Shown here in pieces: positions 16,122 through 25,312 of a DNA stretch of 64,000 bases. Positions within the stretch are counted from its first letter, which is position 1; each line of letters starts with the position of its first letter. The notes beneath the pieces were generated by a model. It was not told the origin of the DNA and searched no databases. It saw only the letters and a list, made by a program, of their open reading frames with translations. Source of the stretch: Neisseria shayeganii 871 (GTDB lineage: Bacteria; Pseudomonadota; Gammaproteobacteria; Burkholderiales; Neisseriaceae); assembly GCF_000226875.1 (NCBI RefSeq), contig NZ_JH164926.1:705273-769272 (forward strand), written 5' to 3'. The position numbers and the translations under genes are program-made.

Positions 16122-16517
16122 ATGCCCATCGACTACCGCATCAATGCTCCCGTCAGCGCCGAACAATTTTCCGGCCTACTCTCACGTTGCAGCCTCGGCG
16201 GGCGCCGCCCTACTGATTTGGCGGTGCTGCGCACCATGCTCGAACAGGCTGATCTGACCGTAAGCGCCTGGGACGCAACGGAATTGGTCGGCATCGCCCG
16301 CTCGCTTACCGACTTTGCCTACTGCTGCTACCTCTCCGATCTTGCCGTGGCCGACAGCCACCAACGCGCCGGCATCGGCCGCGCCTTGCTGGACCACACC
16401 GCCGGCCGCTTGCCCTCTGGCTGCAAGATCGTGCTGCTGTCCGCTCCGCAGGCCGTCGATTATTATCCGCACATCGGCTTTCAGCCCCATCCTTCGGCTT
16501 GGGTGAAGCCGGTATAG
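16122..16517 (+). CDS. GNAT family N-acetyltransferase
   Basis: The 131-residue protein starts MPIDYRINAPVSAEQFSGLL. YLSDLAVADSHQRAGIGRALLDHT (about 72-95) contains the Q/RxxGxG/A acetyl-CoA loop as QRAGIG. DYYPHIGFQPHPSAW near the end is the usual last helix-strand. The acceptor is unknown. The start at 16122 follows AAAGGTAAACGCC; a longer reading of this frame would overlap the VOC gene and is unlikely. Confidence 0.8.
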   Translation: MPIDYRINAPVSAEQFSGLLSRCSLGGRRPTDLAVLRTMLEQADLTVSAWDATELVGIARSLTDFAYCCYLSDLAVADSHQRAGIGRALLDHTAGRLPSGCKIVLLSAPQAVDYYPHIGFQPHPSAWVKPV

Positions 16518-16562
16518 ATATCGGTGTCAATGTCCATGTAAAGGCTACCTGAAAACCTCGCC

Positions 16563-17180
16563 ATGAACGCCAAATTCATTACCCTAGACGGCATCGACGG
16601 TGCCGGCAAAACCACCCAACTCAAGGTCATCCGCGACTGGTTCGCCCGCCAGGGTCTGCCCGTCCGCTTCACCCGCGAGCCCGGCGGCACGCCCGTGGGC
16701 GAAGCCCTGCGCCAACTGCTGCTCAGCCCCGACACCCGCATCGGTCTGCGCGCCGAAACCCTGCTGATGTTCGCCGCCCGCGCCCAGCATCTGGAAGACG
16801 TGATCCTGCCCGCCCTGCACGACGGCATTTCCGTGGTGTCCGACCGCTTCACCGACGCCACCTTCGCCTATCAAGGCGCCGGCCGCGGCCTGCCCGCCGA
16901 CGATGTGGCCGCCCTGGAAAACTGGGTGCAGGGCAGCCTGCGCCCCGACCTCACTTTCCTGCTCGATGTGCCCTTGGCCGTTTCCATGCAACGCATCGAA
17001 GAAAACCGCGAAAAAGACCGTTTCGAGCAGGAACAGGCCGCCTTCTTCACCCGCGTGCGCGAAGGCTACCTGAAACGCGCCGCCGCCGCGCCGGAACGCT
17101 ATGCCGTGATCGACAGCAACCGCGACAAAGCCGCCGTACGCAGCGAAATCGAAGCCGTTTTGCAGCGTTTGTTCGCCTAA
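16563..17180 (+). CDS. tmk: thymidylate kinase
   Basis: The 205-residue protein has the P-loop GIDGAGKTT at 9-17, FTREPGGTPVGEALR at about 36-50 and SDRFTDATFAYQGAGRGL at about 93-110. These are all signature blocks of dTMP kinase, which makes dTDP from dTMP. EGYLKR near 168 is written by an in-frame uptake sequence. Length is normal. It stands between the GNAT gene and an inverted-repeat element. Confidence 0.95.
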   Translation: MNAKFITLDGIDGAGKTTQLKVIRDWFARQGLPVRFTREPGGTPVGEALRQLLLSPDTRIGLRAETLLMFAARAQHLEDVILPALHDGISVVSDRFTDATFAYQGAGRGLPADDVAALENWVQGSLRPDLTFLLDVPLAVSMQRIEENREKDRFEQEQAAFFTRVREGYLKRAAAAPERYAVIDSNRDKAAVRSEIEAVLQRLFA

Positions 17181-17247
17181 GGCGGGTTTCCGACCCCAAG
17201 CGCTGACGGCTCATTCACAACGCGCACCAGCGGCTTTCAGGTAACCT

Positions 17248-17390
17248 GAGACCTTTGCAAAACCCCCATCTGCGGCGCATTTCTGCGTTGTGCGCTGCTC
17301 ACTCACTTGCCTATCTAGATGATATGTCTGCGTTCGCTGCGCTGCTACGCCTTGAACTGCATCCACATCTGGGGGTTTTGCAAAGGTCTC
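17248..17390. mobile_element. 143-bp inverted-repeat element (short form)
   Basis: GAGACCTTTGCAAAACCCCC and GGGGGTTTTGCAAAGGTCTC are perfect 20-base inverted ends. The inside carries no transposase. A variant uptake sequence (TTTCAGGTAACCTGA) abuts the left end. The element sits just upstream of the yajC promoter. Confidence 0.9.
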
Positions 17391-17435
17391 AGCCTGCCCG
17401 CCGGCACAAGTGTTGGAAAAACCCCGAATGCCGTT

Positions 17436-17441
17436 TACAAT
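17436..17441 (+). promoter_or_regulatory. putative -10 element of yajC-secDF (TACAAT)
   Basis: CGTTTACAATAGCGC lies 38 bp before the yajC ATG and 46 bp after the end of the mobile element. No strong -35 is seen, and TTGGAAA at about 17413 is the best candidate. Confidence 0.5.
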
Positions 17442-17478
17442 AGCGCGTTTTTCCCTCACGCTTTACGGAGTTTTTCCC

Positions 17479-17781
17479 ATGATTTCCTTCGCCTTTGCCG
17501 ACGGCGCCGCTGCCGCCCAGCAACCCAGCCTGCTGCTGAGCTCCCTGCCTTGGATCTTCCTGCTGGCGCTGTTTTATTTCATGATTCTGCGCCCGAGACA
17601 GGAAGAAAAACGCCGCCAGCAAATGCTGGCCGAACTGAAAAAAGGCGATAAAGTGATGACCACTTCCGGCATGACCGGCAAAGTAAGCAAAGTGGGCGAA
17701 CAGTATGTGACCCTCGAAATCGCCCCCGGCGTGCCGGTAGAGTTCCACCGCCAAGCCATCACCGTCAAAATCGAAGGCTGA
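17479..17781 (+). CDS. yajC: YajC, Sec translocase accessory subunit
   Basis: The 100-residue protein starts MISFAFADGAAAAQQPS and has one membrane helix (about 22-39, SLPWIFLLALFYFMILRP). The cytosolic QEEKRRQQMLAELKKGDKVMTTSGMTGKV follows, the diagnostic stretch of YajC. ACGGAG precedes the chosen ATG. It precedes secD and secF in the classic order and joins SecDF at the SecYEG channel. Confidence 0.95.
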   Translation: MISFAFADGAAAAQQPSLLLSSLPWIFLLALFYFMILRPRQEEKRRQQMLAELKKGDKVMTTSGMTGKVSKVGEQYVTLEIAPGVPVEFHRQAITVKIEG

Positions 17782-17863
17782 TTGGGGTCTCTCCGCAGCC
17801 CCTGCGGCAGCGCATGCTTTGCGCTGCCCGTTTCCGTTTCCGAACGCTTCCGAAAGCACGCAT

Positions 17864-19699
17864 ATGAACCGTTATCCGATTTGGAAATACCTCCTGATCG
17901 CACTCACCATCGTGGTGGCCGGCCTCTACGCCCTGCCCAACCTCTACGGCGAAACGCCTGCCGTGCAGGTATCGAGCAGCCGCCAGTCGCAGCCGGTCAA
18001 TGAAACCACCGAGCAGGCCGTGGCCCAAGCGTTGGAAGAAGCCGGCATCCGCCATCAAGGCATGTTTATCGCCGACGGCAGCCTGCGGGTGCGTCTGGCC
18101 AACGAAGAAGAGCAGAGCAAAGCCCGCGACGCCATCGAGCGCAAACTGGGCAACGGCCACATCATCGCGCTCAACCTGATTGCCAACACGCCCGAATGGA
18201 TGAGCCGTTTGGGCGCTAACCCCATGTTCCTCGGCCTCGACCTGCGCGGCGGCGTGCACTTCACCATGCAGGTGGACATGAAAGCCGCCATCGAGAAAAC
18301 GCTCGACCGCATCGCCGGCGATTTCCGCCGCCAGCTGCGCCAAGACAAAATCCGCAGCGGCAGCATCCGCAAACAAGGTCAGACACTGGTGGTGCCCTTC
18401 CAAGACGAAGCCACCCTGCAGGCCGCTCTGCCCAAACTGCGCCAGCAGGCGCCTGATGCCGAACTGACCACGGAAGGCAACAACATCGTGGTGCGCCTGC
18501 CCGAGCAGACGCTGGCCGACATCCAAAGCGCCGCCGTCAAGCAAAACATCAATACCCTGCACAACCGCGTCAATGAATTGGGCGTGGCCGAGCCGGTGAT
18601 CCAACAAGCCGGACCCGACCGCATCGTGGTGCAGCTGCCCGGCGTGCAGGATACCGCCAAAGCGAAAGACATCATCGGCCGCACCGCCACCTTGGAAGTG
18701 CGCATGGTGTCCGACGACCCCGCACTCAACCAGCAGGCCGCTGCCGGCAATGTACCGGCCGGCTACGAACTGCTGCCGGTGCAGGGCGGCGGCCAGTTGC
18801 TGGTGAGCAAACAGGTAGAGCTGACCGGCGACAACATCAACGACGCCCAACCGGGCTTTACCGAGCAAAACCTGCCTTCGGTCAACCTGAATCTGGACAG
18901 CGCCGGCGCCGCCATTTTCGCCGACATCACCCGCAACAACATCGGCCGCAGCACCGCCATGATTCTGATCGACCAAGGCCGTGCCGAAATCATCACCGCC
19001 CCGCGCATCAACGAGCCGATTCCGGGCGGCCGCGTGCAGATTTCAGGCAGCATGAGTTCGGACGAAGCGCGCGATGTGGCCCTGCTGCTGCGCGCCGGCT
19101 CGTTGGCCGCTCCAATGGAAATCATCGAAGAGCGCACCATCGGCCCGTCTATGGGTAAGGAAAACATCGAAAAAGGCTTCCAATCCACCTTGTGGGGCTT
19201 TTTGGCGGTGGCGCTGTTTATGGTGTTCTACTACCGCCTGTTCGGCGTGTTCTCCGTGCTGGCGCTGAGTGCCAACCTGCTGTTTCTGATTGCGATTCTT
19301 TCTATGCTGCAGGCCACCCTCACCCTGCCCGGCATCGCCGCCATCGCGCTCACCCTGGGCATGGCCATCGACTCCAACGTGTTGATTAACGAGCGTATCC
19401 GCGAAGAATGGCGCGCTGGTGCCACGCCGCAGAAAGCCATCAACGAGGGCTACCGCCATGCCTGGGCCACCATTGTGGATTCCAACATCACTTCGCTGAT
19501 TGCCGGCATCGCCCTCTTGATTTTCGGCTCCGGCCCGGTACGCGGCTTCGCCGTGGTGCACTGTATCGGCATCCTCACCTCCATGTACTCCTCCGTGGTG
19601 GTGTCGCGCGCCTTTGCCAATCTGTGGTACGGCCGCCGCCGCAAACTGGAAAGCCTCTCCATCGGCATCCGCCCCCAACCCCGCGCCGCCAAGGAGTAA
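17864..19699 (+). CDS. secD: SecD protein translocase subunit
   Basis: The 611-residue protein starts MNRYPIWKYLLIALTIVVAGLYALPNLYGE (first helix). A large periplasmic domain holds LGLDLRGGVHFTMQVD. The RND-like helices from about 440 include IALTLGMAIDSNVLINERIREE, the SecD signature. It uses proton flow to finish protein export. The ATG at 17864 matches the family N-terminus. secF follows after 6 bp. Confidence 0.96.
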   Translation: MNRYPIWKYLLIALTIVVAGLYALPNLYGETPAVQVSSSRQSQPVNETTEQAVAQALEEAGIRHQGMFIADGSLRVRLANEEEQSKARDAIERKLGNGHIIALNLIANTPEWMSRLGANPMFLGLDLRGGVHFTMQVDMKAAIEKTLDRIAGDFRRQLRQDKIRSGSIRKQGQTLVVPFQDEATLQAALPKLRQQAPDAELTTEGNNIVVRLPEQTLADIQSAAVKQNINTLHNRVNELGVAEPVIQQAGPDRIVVQLPGVQDTAKAKDIIGRTATLEVRMVSDDPALNQQAAAGNVPAGYELLPVQGGGQLLVSKQVELTGDNINDAQPGFTEQNLPSVNLNLDSAGAAIFADITRNNIGRSTAMILIDQGRAEIITAPRINEPIPGGRVQISGSMSSDEARDVALLLRAGSLAAPMEIIEERTIGPSMGKENIEKGFQSTLWGFLAVALFMVFYYRLFGVFSVLALSANLLFLIAILSMLQATLTLPGIAAIALTLGMAIDSNVLINERIREEWRAGATPQKAINEGYRHAWATIVDSNITSLIAGIALLIFGSGPVRGFAVVHCIGILTSMYSSVVVSRAFANLWYGRRRKLESLSIGIRPQPRAAKE

Positions 19700-19705
19700 A
19701 CCCTT

Positions 19706-20644
19706 ATGGATCTGTTCCGTTTCAAACGCGATATTCCCTTTATGAGCTACGGGAAAGTCACCACCCTGATTTCCCTCATCACCTTTATTGCCGCCGTTTT
19801 CTTTCTGTTTACCAAAGGCTTGAATTTCTCTGTGGAATTTACCGGCGGTACCGTGATCGAAGTGCAATATGAAAACGAAGGCGCCGATCCCAACCGGGTG
19901 CGCAGCCGCTTGGCCGAATTGAAAATGGGCGAGGCCCAAGTGCAAACGCTGGGCACCAACAAACAGCTGATGATCCGCCTGCCCAACAAAGAAGGCGTCA
20001 GCTCCGCCCAGCTCTCCAACCAAGTATTGGAGCTGCTGAAACAGGATCACCCCGATGTGAGCCTGCGCAAAGTGGAATTCATCGGCCCGCAAGTCGGCGA
20101 AGAGCTGGTCAACCACGGCCTGCTGGCGCTGCTGATGGTGGTGGTGGGCATCATCATCTATCTGTCGGTGCGTTTCGAATGGCGTTTCGCGCTGTCGGCC
20201 ATCATCGCCAATATGCACGACGTGGTGGTGATTCTGGGCTGTTTCGCCCTGTTCCAATGGGAATTTTCGCTCACCGTGCTGGCCGGCATTTTGGCCGTGC
20301 TCGGCTACTCGGTAAACGAATCGGTGGTGGTGTTCGACCGCATCCGCGAAAACATCCGCAAACCGGCCATGCGCGGCAAACCGATTCCCTACATCATCGA
20401 CAATGCCATCACCGCCACCATGAGCCGCACCATCATTACCCACGGCTCCACCGAAGCCATGGTGATCGCCATGCTGTTGTTCGGCGGCCCCGCGCTGGAA
20501 GGCTTTGCCATCGCACTCACCATCGGCATTGTGTTCGGCATTTATTCGTCGGTGCTGGTGGCCAGCCCGCTGCTGCTGTTCTTCGGTCTCACCCGCGAAA
20601 ACATCATCAAGCCGCCCAAGCAAAAAGAAGAAGCGGTGGTGTGA
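19706..20644 (+). CDS. secF: SecF protein translocase subunit
   Basis: The 312-residue protein starts MDLFRFKRDIPFMSYGKVTTLI. NFSVEFTGGTVIEVQYE and VLGYSVNESVVVFDRIREN are SecF hallmarks, and six membrane helices are visible. It pairs with SecD. An uptake-sequence hairpin 18 bp after the stop probably ends the yajC-secD-secF operon. Confidence 0.96.
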   Translation: MDLFRFKRDIPFMSYGKVTTLISLITFIAAVFFLFTKGLNFSVEFTGGTVIEVQYENEGADPNRVRSRLAELKMGEAQVQTLGTNKQLMIRLPNKEGVSSAQLSNQVLELLKQDHPDVSLRKVEFIGPQVGEELVNHGLLALLMVVVGIIIYLSVRFEWRFALSAIIANMHDVVVILGCFALFQWEFSLTVLAGILAVLGYSVNESVVVFDRIRENIRKPAMRGKPIPYIIDNAITATMSRTIITHGSTEAMVIAMLLFGGPALEGFAIALTIGIVFGIYSSVLVASPLLLFFGLTRENIIKPPKQKEEAVV

Positions 20645-20661
20645 TCCGCCCCTTTGCCCCC

Positions 20662-20703
20662 ACAGGCTACCTGAAACGCCATTCGCGCTTTCAGGTAGCC
20701 TGT
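20662..20703 (+). terminator. uptake-sequence hairpin after secF
   Basis: ACAGGCTACCTGAAA and TTTCAGGTAGCCTGT form a 15-bp stem with a 12-base loop. Confidence 0.65.
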
Positions 20704-20721
20704 TGGCTTTGGATAATCAAT

Positions 20722-20747
20722 ACATCTGAGGGTTTTGCAAAGGTCTC
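20722..20747. repeat. solo end of the inverted-repeat element
   Basis: CATCTGAGGGTTTTGCAAAGGTCTC is one terminus only, directly followed by an uptake sequence at 20748. The other end is absent, so this is a remnant of a deletion. Confidence 0.75.
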
Positions 20748-20819
20748 AGGCTACCTGAAAGCCGTCAGCCGCCCACCCGTCTTTACTTTTCCCAATCACG
20801 CCCGGTTCACACTTTCCGC

Positions 20820-20825
20820 TATAAT
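20820..20825 (+). promoter_or_regulatory. putative -10 element of pqiABC (TATAAT)
   Basis: TTTCCGCTATAATCCGC is a consensus -10 about 43 bp before the TTG start of pqiA. The -35 region is weak (ATCACG). Confidence 0.6.
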
Positions 20826-20867
20826 CCGCTTTCGTTTTTCGCTCGGTTTCCTACTCCCTTCACTGTT

Positions 20868-22202
20868 TTGAATACCGCCAAGCTTCGCCGGCGCTGGATC
20901 CGCAGCCGCTACCGACCGCTGCCCCGGGCCACCATGCGCGCGCACCCGCTCAACTGCCACTCCTGCGGCCTGCGTTTGGATATTCCGCCGCTCACGCAGG
21001 GCAAAGCCGCGTTTTGCCCGCGCTGCGGCCATCCCTTGGCGCGCGTGGAAGCCAACCCCTTTATGCTGCCGCCGGCGCTGGCGCTCGCTTCGCTCACCGT
21101 GCTGTATTTGGTGTTTAGCCAGCTGTTTATGCACCTGACCATGCCGCGCAGCAGCATTTATCTCACCCTGCCCGAAATGATGCGGGTGTTGGTGGTGCAG
21201 GAATTCGGCTTTCTGGCCGAAGTGATGTTTGTCCTCACCTTCGGTTCCCCGTTGGTTTTCTGCCTGCTGTGTCTTTATGTTTACGGCGCGCTGCTGCTCA
21301 ACCGCCCGCTACCCTTTCTGCTCGCCGCCACCCGTGCGCTGGTGCGCCTGCGCGGCTGGATGATGGTGGACGTGTTTTTTATTTCCGCCCTGGTGGCCTA
21401 CATCAAATTGAGCAGCATCGCCACCGTGCATTTCGGCCCCGCTTTTTGGCTGATGTTCGTGCTCTCCGTGCTGCTGATCCGCACCGCCCAATCGGTGCCC
21501 GAACATTGGGTGTACTACCAGATCCGCCGCCTCAACGGCCAGCGGATGCCGCCGCAGATCGAAGGCGAATCGCTCAATTGCAGCAAATGCCTGTACGACC
21601 GGCCGGCAAATGAAGAGCATTGCGGCATCTGCGGCTCTGCGCTCTACCGCCGCCGCCCTTACAGCCTCGGTTTGAGCACCGCCTTCCTGCTGGCCGCCGT
21701 GATTCTCTACTTCCCGGCCAATCTGATGGTGATGATGGTATCCTCCAACCCCACCGCGGTGGAGATCAGCACCATCTTGAGCGGCATCATTTATATGTGG
21801 GACAAAGGCGACCGCGTGATTGCCGCCATCATTTTCAGCGCCAGCATCATGGTGCCGGTATTGAAAATCCTGGCCATGGCGGTGTTGATCGTGTCGGCCC
21901 GCTACCGGCTGCTGATGCCGCCGCAGAAGCTGGCCGCGCTCTACCGCATCACCGAAGCCGTCGGCCGCTGGTCGATGATCGATATTTTCGTCATCGTGAT
22001 GCTGATGTCCACTTTCCGCACCCATCTGGCCCGCGTCGTGCCCGGCGAAGCCGCGGTCTTTTTCTGCCTGGTGGTGCTGCTGACCATGCTGTCGGCTCAC
22101 TTTTTCGACCCCCGCCTGTTGTGGGACAAAGCCCGTCACGCACACAAGCCCGCCAAAGCGGCCTCCCAGCCGCCGTCCGAGACCGCTGAACAGGCTACCT
22201 GA
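20868..22202 (+). CDS. pqiA: PqiA-like membrane protein
   Basis: The protein is 444 residues from a TTG start at 20868; an ATG at 20934 would give 422 residues and cannot be excluded. It has two repeated halves. Each has a zinc ribbon (CHSCGLRLDIPPLTQGKAAFCPRCG, then CSKCLYDRPANEEHCGICG) followed by four membrane helices. It is the inner-membrane partner of the MCE protein PqiB in lipid transport between membranes. The TTG start puts a basic RRRWIRSRYR leader before the first ribbon. The stop codon comes from an uptake sequence (EQAT-stop). pqiB begins 29 bp on. Confidence 0.88.
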   Translation: MNTAKLRRRWIRSRYRPLPRATMRAHPLNCHSCGLRLDIPPLTQGKAAFCPRCGHPLARVEANPFMLPPALALASLTVLYLVFSQLFMHLTMPRSSIYLTLPEMMRVLVVQEFGFLAEVMFVLTFGSPLVFCLLCLYVYGALLLNRPLPFLLAATRALVRLRGWMMVDVFFISALVAYIKLSSIATVHFGPAFWLMFVLSVLLIRTAQSVPEHWVYYQIRRLNGQRMPPQIEGESLNCSKCLYDRPANEEHCGICGSALYRRRPYSLGLSTAFLLAAVILYFPANLMVMMVSSNPTAVEISTILSGIIYMWDKGDRVIAAIIFSASIMVPVLKILAMAVLIVSARYRLLMPPQKLAALYRITEAVGRWSMIDIFVIVMLMSTFRTHLARVVPGEAAVFFCLVVLLTMLSAHFFDPRLLWDKARHAHKPAKAASQPPSETAEQAT

Positions 22203-22231
22203 AACCGCGCCCGCCTCACGAGTTTCCGAAC

Positions 22232-23860
22232 ATGAACCACACACCTCCCCAAGCCCGCATCCGCCGCAACAGCACCTTTTCCTTTATGGTGTGGCTGATC
22301 CCCCTCATCGCCCTGCTCACTGGCGCCTGGCTGTATATGCAGCACCTGCGCCAAACCGGCCCCGAGATCACGCTGCATCTGGCCGATGCCGACGGCATCG
22401 AGGTGGACAACACCGTCATCAAAGTACTCAACGTCAACGTCGGCCGCATCACCGACGTCCGCCTGCGCCCCGACGGCCAAGGCGTGGCGCTTACTGCCCG
22501 TCTCAATGCCGACGCCAAAGACATGATGCGCAAAGACACCCAGTTTTGGATTGTCAAACCGCGTGTCGACTCCGGCGGCATCACCGGCTTGGGCACCTTG
22601 GTGTCCGGCTCCTACATCGCCTTCGTGCCCGGCAAAAGCGAAGAAACCGCAGACACTTTTCAGGTAGCCGATTTCCCGCCGGTAGCGGCCTTCGGCAAAA
22701 GCGGCCTGCGCCTGCGCCTCAAAGGCAGCAGCGACAAAATCCTCAGCAGCGGCAGCCCCGTTACCTACCGCAACATCAGCGTGGGCAGCGTAGAAAGCGC
22801 CGATTTCGACCCGGTAAGCAAAACCGTTGCCTACCAAATCTACATCCACAGCCCCAACGAAGCGCTGATCGGCAACAACGTCCGCTTCTGGCTGCAAAGC
22901 GGCATCAATGTCGAACTCGGCGGCAGCGGCGTCAAAATCGACACCCCCTCCCTGCCCGCCCTGATTTCCGGCGCCATCGCCTTTGAAGAGCCCGCCGGCG
23001 GCGGCAAAGGCAGTCCGGTCGGCAACAACACCCTGTTCACCCTCTACCCCAGCCGCGCCGAAGTGGACAACCTGCCCGAAGCGCGCTCGCTGTATTACGT
23101 GGTCTTCTTCAAAGACAGCATCCGCGGCCTCAGCGTCGACGCCCCCGTCGAATACAAAGGCATCCCCGTCGGCACCGTCAGCGAAGTGCCCTATTTCGAG
23201 CGCAACGACAGCCTCGGCCTGTTCGACAACGGCTGGATTCCCGTACGCATCCGCATCGACCCCGCCCGTCTCGAACTCAATGCCGACAGCCAAAGCCAAG
23301 AAGCCTGGCGCGACCAGATCGACCGCGCCCTGCAACGAGGACTCACCGCCACCCTCGCCAGCAACAATCTGCTCACCGGCAGCCTGTATGTGGAACTCGC
23401 CGACGCTCCCCCCGCCACCAACACCCTCAAACCCGCCGCCAGCTACCGCGGCGACACCGTCATCGCCAGCCGCAGCGGCGGCGGCCTCGGCGAGCTGCAA
23501 CAGCAGCTCGCCGCCCTGCTCGACAAATTCAACCGTCTGCCGCTCGACAAAACCGTGGGCGAACTCAACGGCAGCCTGGCCGAGTTGAAAGCCACCCTGC
23601 GCCAAGCCAACCAACTGCTCGGCAAACCGCAAACCCAGCAGATTCCCGCCGAGCTCAACCGCACCTTGGCCGAACTGCGCACCACCCTGCAGGGCATCTC
23701 CCCGCAATCGCCCGTTTACGGCGATGTGCAAAACACCCTGCGCCAGATCGACCGCACCCTGCGCGACGCCTCGCCGATACTCAACACCCTGAAAGAACAA
23801 CCCAACGCCCTGATTTTCAATTCAGACACCGTTGATCCCACCCCGAAAGGAAGCCGCTGA
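22232..23860 (+). CDS. pqiB: PqiB-like MCE-domain protein
   Basis: The 542-residue protein has one N-terminal membrane helix (about 17-38). Three MCE domains follow (about 45-140, 160-260 and 285-400), the first around GIEVDNTVIKVLNVNVGRITDV and the third around VEYKGIPVGTVSEV. A long coiled-coil C-terminus (about 410-520) comes last. In E. coli the homologue forms a hexameric tube spanning the periplasm and carries lipids. TFQVADF at about 143-149 is encoded by an uptake sequence between domains. The stop overlaps the pqiC start by one base. Confidence 0.92.
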   Translation: MNHTPPQARIRRNSTFSFMVWLIPLIALLTGAWLYMQHLRQTGPEITLHLADADGIEVDNTVIKVLNVNVGRITDVRLRPDGQGVALTARLNADAKDMMRKDTQFWIVKPRVDSGGITGLGTLVSGSYIAFVPGKSEETADTFQVADFPPVAAFGKSGLRLRLKGSSDKILSSGSPVTYRNISVGSVESADFDPVSKTVAYQIYIHSPNEALIGNNVRFWLQSGINVELGGSGVKIDTPSLPALISGAIAFEEPAGGGKGSPVGNNTLFTLYPSRAEVDNLPEARSLYYVVFFKDSIRGLSVDAPVEYKGIPVGTVSEVPYFERNDSLGLFDNGWIPVRIRIDPARLELNADSQSQEAWRDQIDRALQRGLTATLASNNLLTGSLYVELADAPPATNTLKPAASYRGDTVIASRSGGGLGELQQQLAALLDKFNRLPLDKTVGELNGSLAELKATLRQANQLLGKPQTQQIPAELNRTLAELRTTLQGISPQSPVYGDVQNTLRQIDRTLRDASPILNTLKEQPNALIFNSDTVDPTPKGSR

Positions 23861-24402
23861 TGCCGCGCCCTCCCCTACTCGCCGCCTGCCTGACCGCCGC
23901 CCTACTGGCCGCCCTACTGGCCGCCTGCGCCGCCACCCCGCCGGCGCACTACTACACCCTGCCCGACAGCGCCTATCTCCCGCCTGCCGGCCGCAACGGC
24001 CCCGCCACCGCCGTACAGATCATCTTAGCCGCCCCCCTCGACCAAGGCGGATTGGTCTATCAAACCGACGCCCTGCAGCTCAATTTCGCCCGTCAAAACC
24101 TGTGGGCCGCCCCGCTGGAGCACAGCCTCGCCGCCGCCTTCAGCAACCGCCTCAACCGCAGCGGCAGCGGCCTCTATGCCCCCCACAACCGCCATCACGG
24201 CGCACAAGTGCTGAAAATCTACATCGAACAATTCCAAGGCACCTACCACGGCCACACCGTCGTCAGCGGCTACGCCCAATGGCCGGACGGCCGCACCCGC
24301 CCCTTCGACATCCGCACCCCGCAGCAGGGCGACGGCTACCCCGCCATGGTCGAATCACTCTCGCAAGGCATCGAACGGGCGGCCGACGCCATCCTGCCTT
24401 AA
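23860..24402 (+). CDS. pqiC: PqiC-like outer-membrane lipoprotein
   Basis: The 180-residue protein has a signal peptide ending LLAALLAACAATPP (lipobox LAAC). HYYTLPD follows, the usual opening of the ABC-type transport auxiliary lipoprotein family that includes PqiC. It would anchor the PqiB tube to the outer membrane. It overlaps pqiB (TGATG), and an uptake-sequence hairpin follows. Confidence 0.88.
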   Translation: MPRPPLLAACLTAALLAALLAACAATPPAHYYTLPDSAYLPPAGRNGPATAVQIILAAPLDQGGLVYQTDALQLNFARQNLWAAPLEHSLAAAFSNRLNRSGSGLYAPHNRHHGAQVLKIYIEQFQGTYHGHTVVSGYAQWPDGRTRPFDIRTPQQGDGYPAMVESLSQGIERAADAILP

Positions 24403-24429
24403 GCCGGCACCCCCATTACGCAAACCAAA

Positions 24430-24457
24430 GGCTACCTGAAACCCTTTTCAGGTAGCC
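24430..24457 (+). terminator. uptake-sequence hairpin between pqiC and trpA
   Basis: GGCTACCTGAAA and TTTTCAGGTAGCC are separated by three bases, a tight 12-bp hairpin. Confidence 0.65.
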
Positions 24458-24475
24458 CTAACTCACGGACACCCC

Positions 24476-25312
24476 ATGACCACCATCCAACACACCTTCC
24501 AACAACTCAACGGCCGCCCAGCACTGATTACCTACATCACCGCCGGCGACCCCGATCTGAACACCACCCTGCAGCTGATGCACAGCCTGGCCGACAACGG
24601 TGCCGACATCATCGAATTGGGCGTTCCCTTCTCCGACCCGATGGCCGACGGCCCCACCATCCAGCGCGCCGCCGAGCGGGCCTTGGCACAAGGCGTGTCC
24701 CTACGCGACGTGCTTGCTCTCACCGCCCGCTTCCGCGAACGCAACCGCCACACCCCCGTGGTGCTGATGGGCTACCTGAACCCCATCCACAAAATGGGTT
24801 ATGCCGATTTCGCCCGAGCCGCCGCCGAAGCCGGCGTTAACGGCGTGCTCACCGTAGACAGCCCCATCGAAACCATCGCCCCGCTTCACCGCGAACTGCG
24901 CGCCCAAGGCCTCGACACCATCTTCCTCGTCGCGCCCACCACCGGCGAGGCGCGCATGGCCGAAATCGGCCGGCTGGCCGGCGGCTTCGTGTATTACGTT
25001 TCCCTCAAAGGCGTTACCGGCTCCGCCGCACTGGATACCGCAGACGTGGCCGCCAAATTGGCCGTGCTGCGCCGCCACATCCATATCCCCATCGGCGTGG
25101 GCTTCGGCATCAACGACGCCGACAGCGCCCGCCCAATCGCCGCCGTGGCCGATGCCGTCATCATCGGCAGCCGCATCGTCAAAGAAATCGAAACCCATCC
25201 CGGCCGAGAAGCCGCAGCCGTCGGTGCTTTGGTGCACGGTTTGAAGGCCGCCATAGCCGGCGCTCTGCCTCTCAAGGCCGATTCCCGCGCATCCGCAAGA
25301 GATGCCGAATGA
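24476..25312 (+). CDS. trpA: tryptophan synthase alpha subunit
   Basis: The 278-residue TIM-barrel protein has E47 and D58 in ELGVPFSDPMADGP, the two catalytic acids that cleave indole-glycerol phosphate. It has KGVTGSAALDT for substrate phosphate and VGFGINDADSAR near the end. MGYLNP, where most TrpA have MGYxNP, coincides with an in-frame uptake sequence. trpB is about 30 kb away on the other strand, so the two subunits are not co-transcribed. The stop overlaps the start of a decayed gene (ATGA). Confidence 0.96.
   Translation: MTTIQHTFQQLNGRPALITYITAGDPDLNTTLQLMHSLADNGADIIELGVPFSDPMADGPTIQRAAERALAQGVSLRDVLALTARFRERNRHTPVVLMGYLNPIHKMGYADFARAAAEAGVNGVLTVDSPIETIAPLHRELRAQGLDTIFLVAPTTGEARMAEIGRLAGGFVYYVSLKGVTGSAALDTADVAAKLAVLRRHIHIPIGVGFGINDADSARPIAAVADAVIIGSRIVKEIETHPGREAAAVGALVHGLKAAIAGALPLKADSRASARDAE

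Noticed and set aside
17255..17443. Small gene MQNPHLRRISAL... recurring at several places
   Set aside because: It is the open frame of the MITE itself, begins at TTG without a ribosome site, and is not conserved as a gene.
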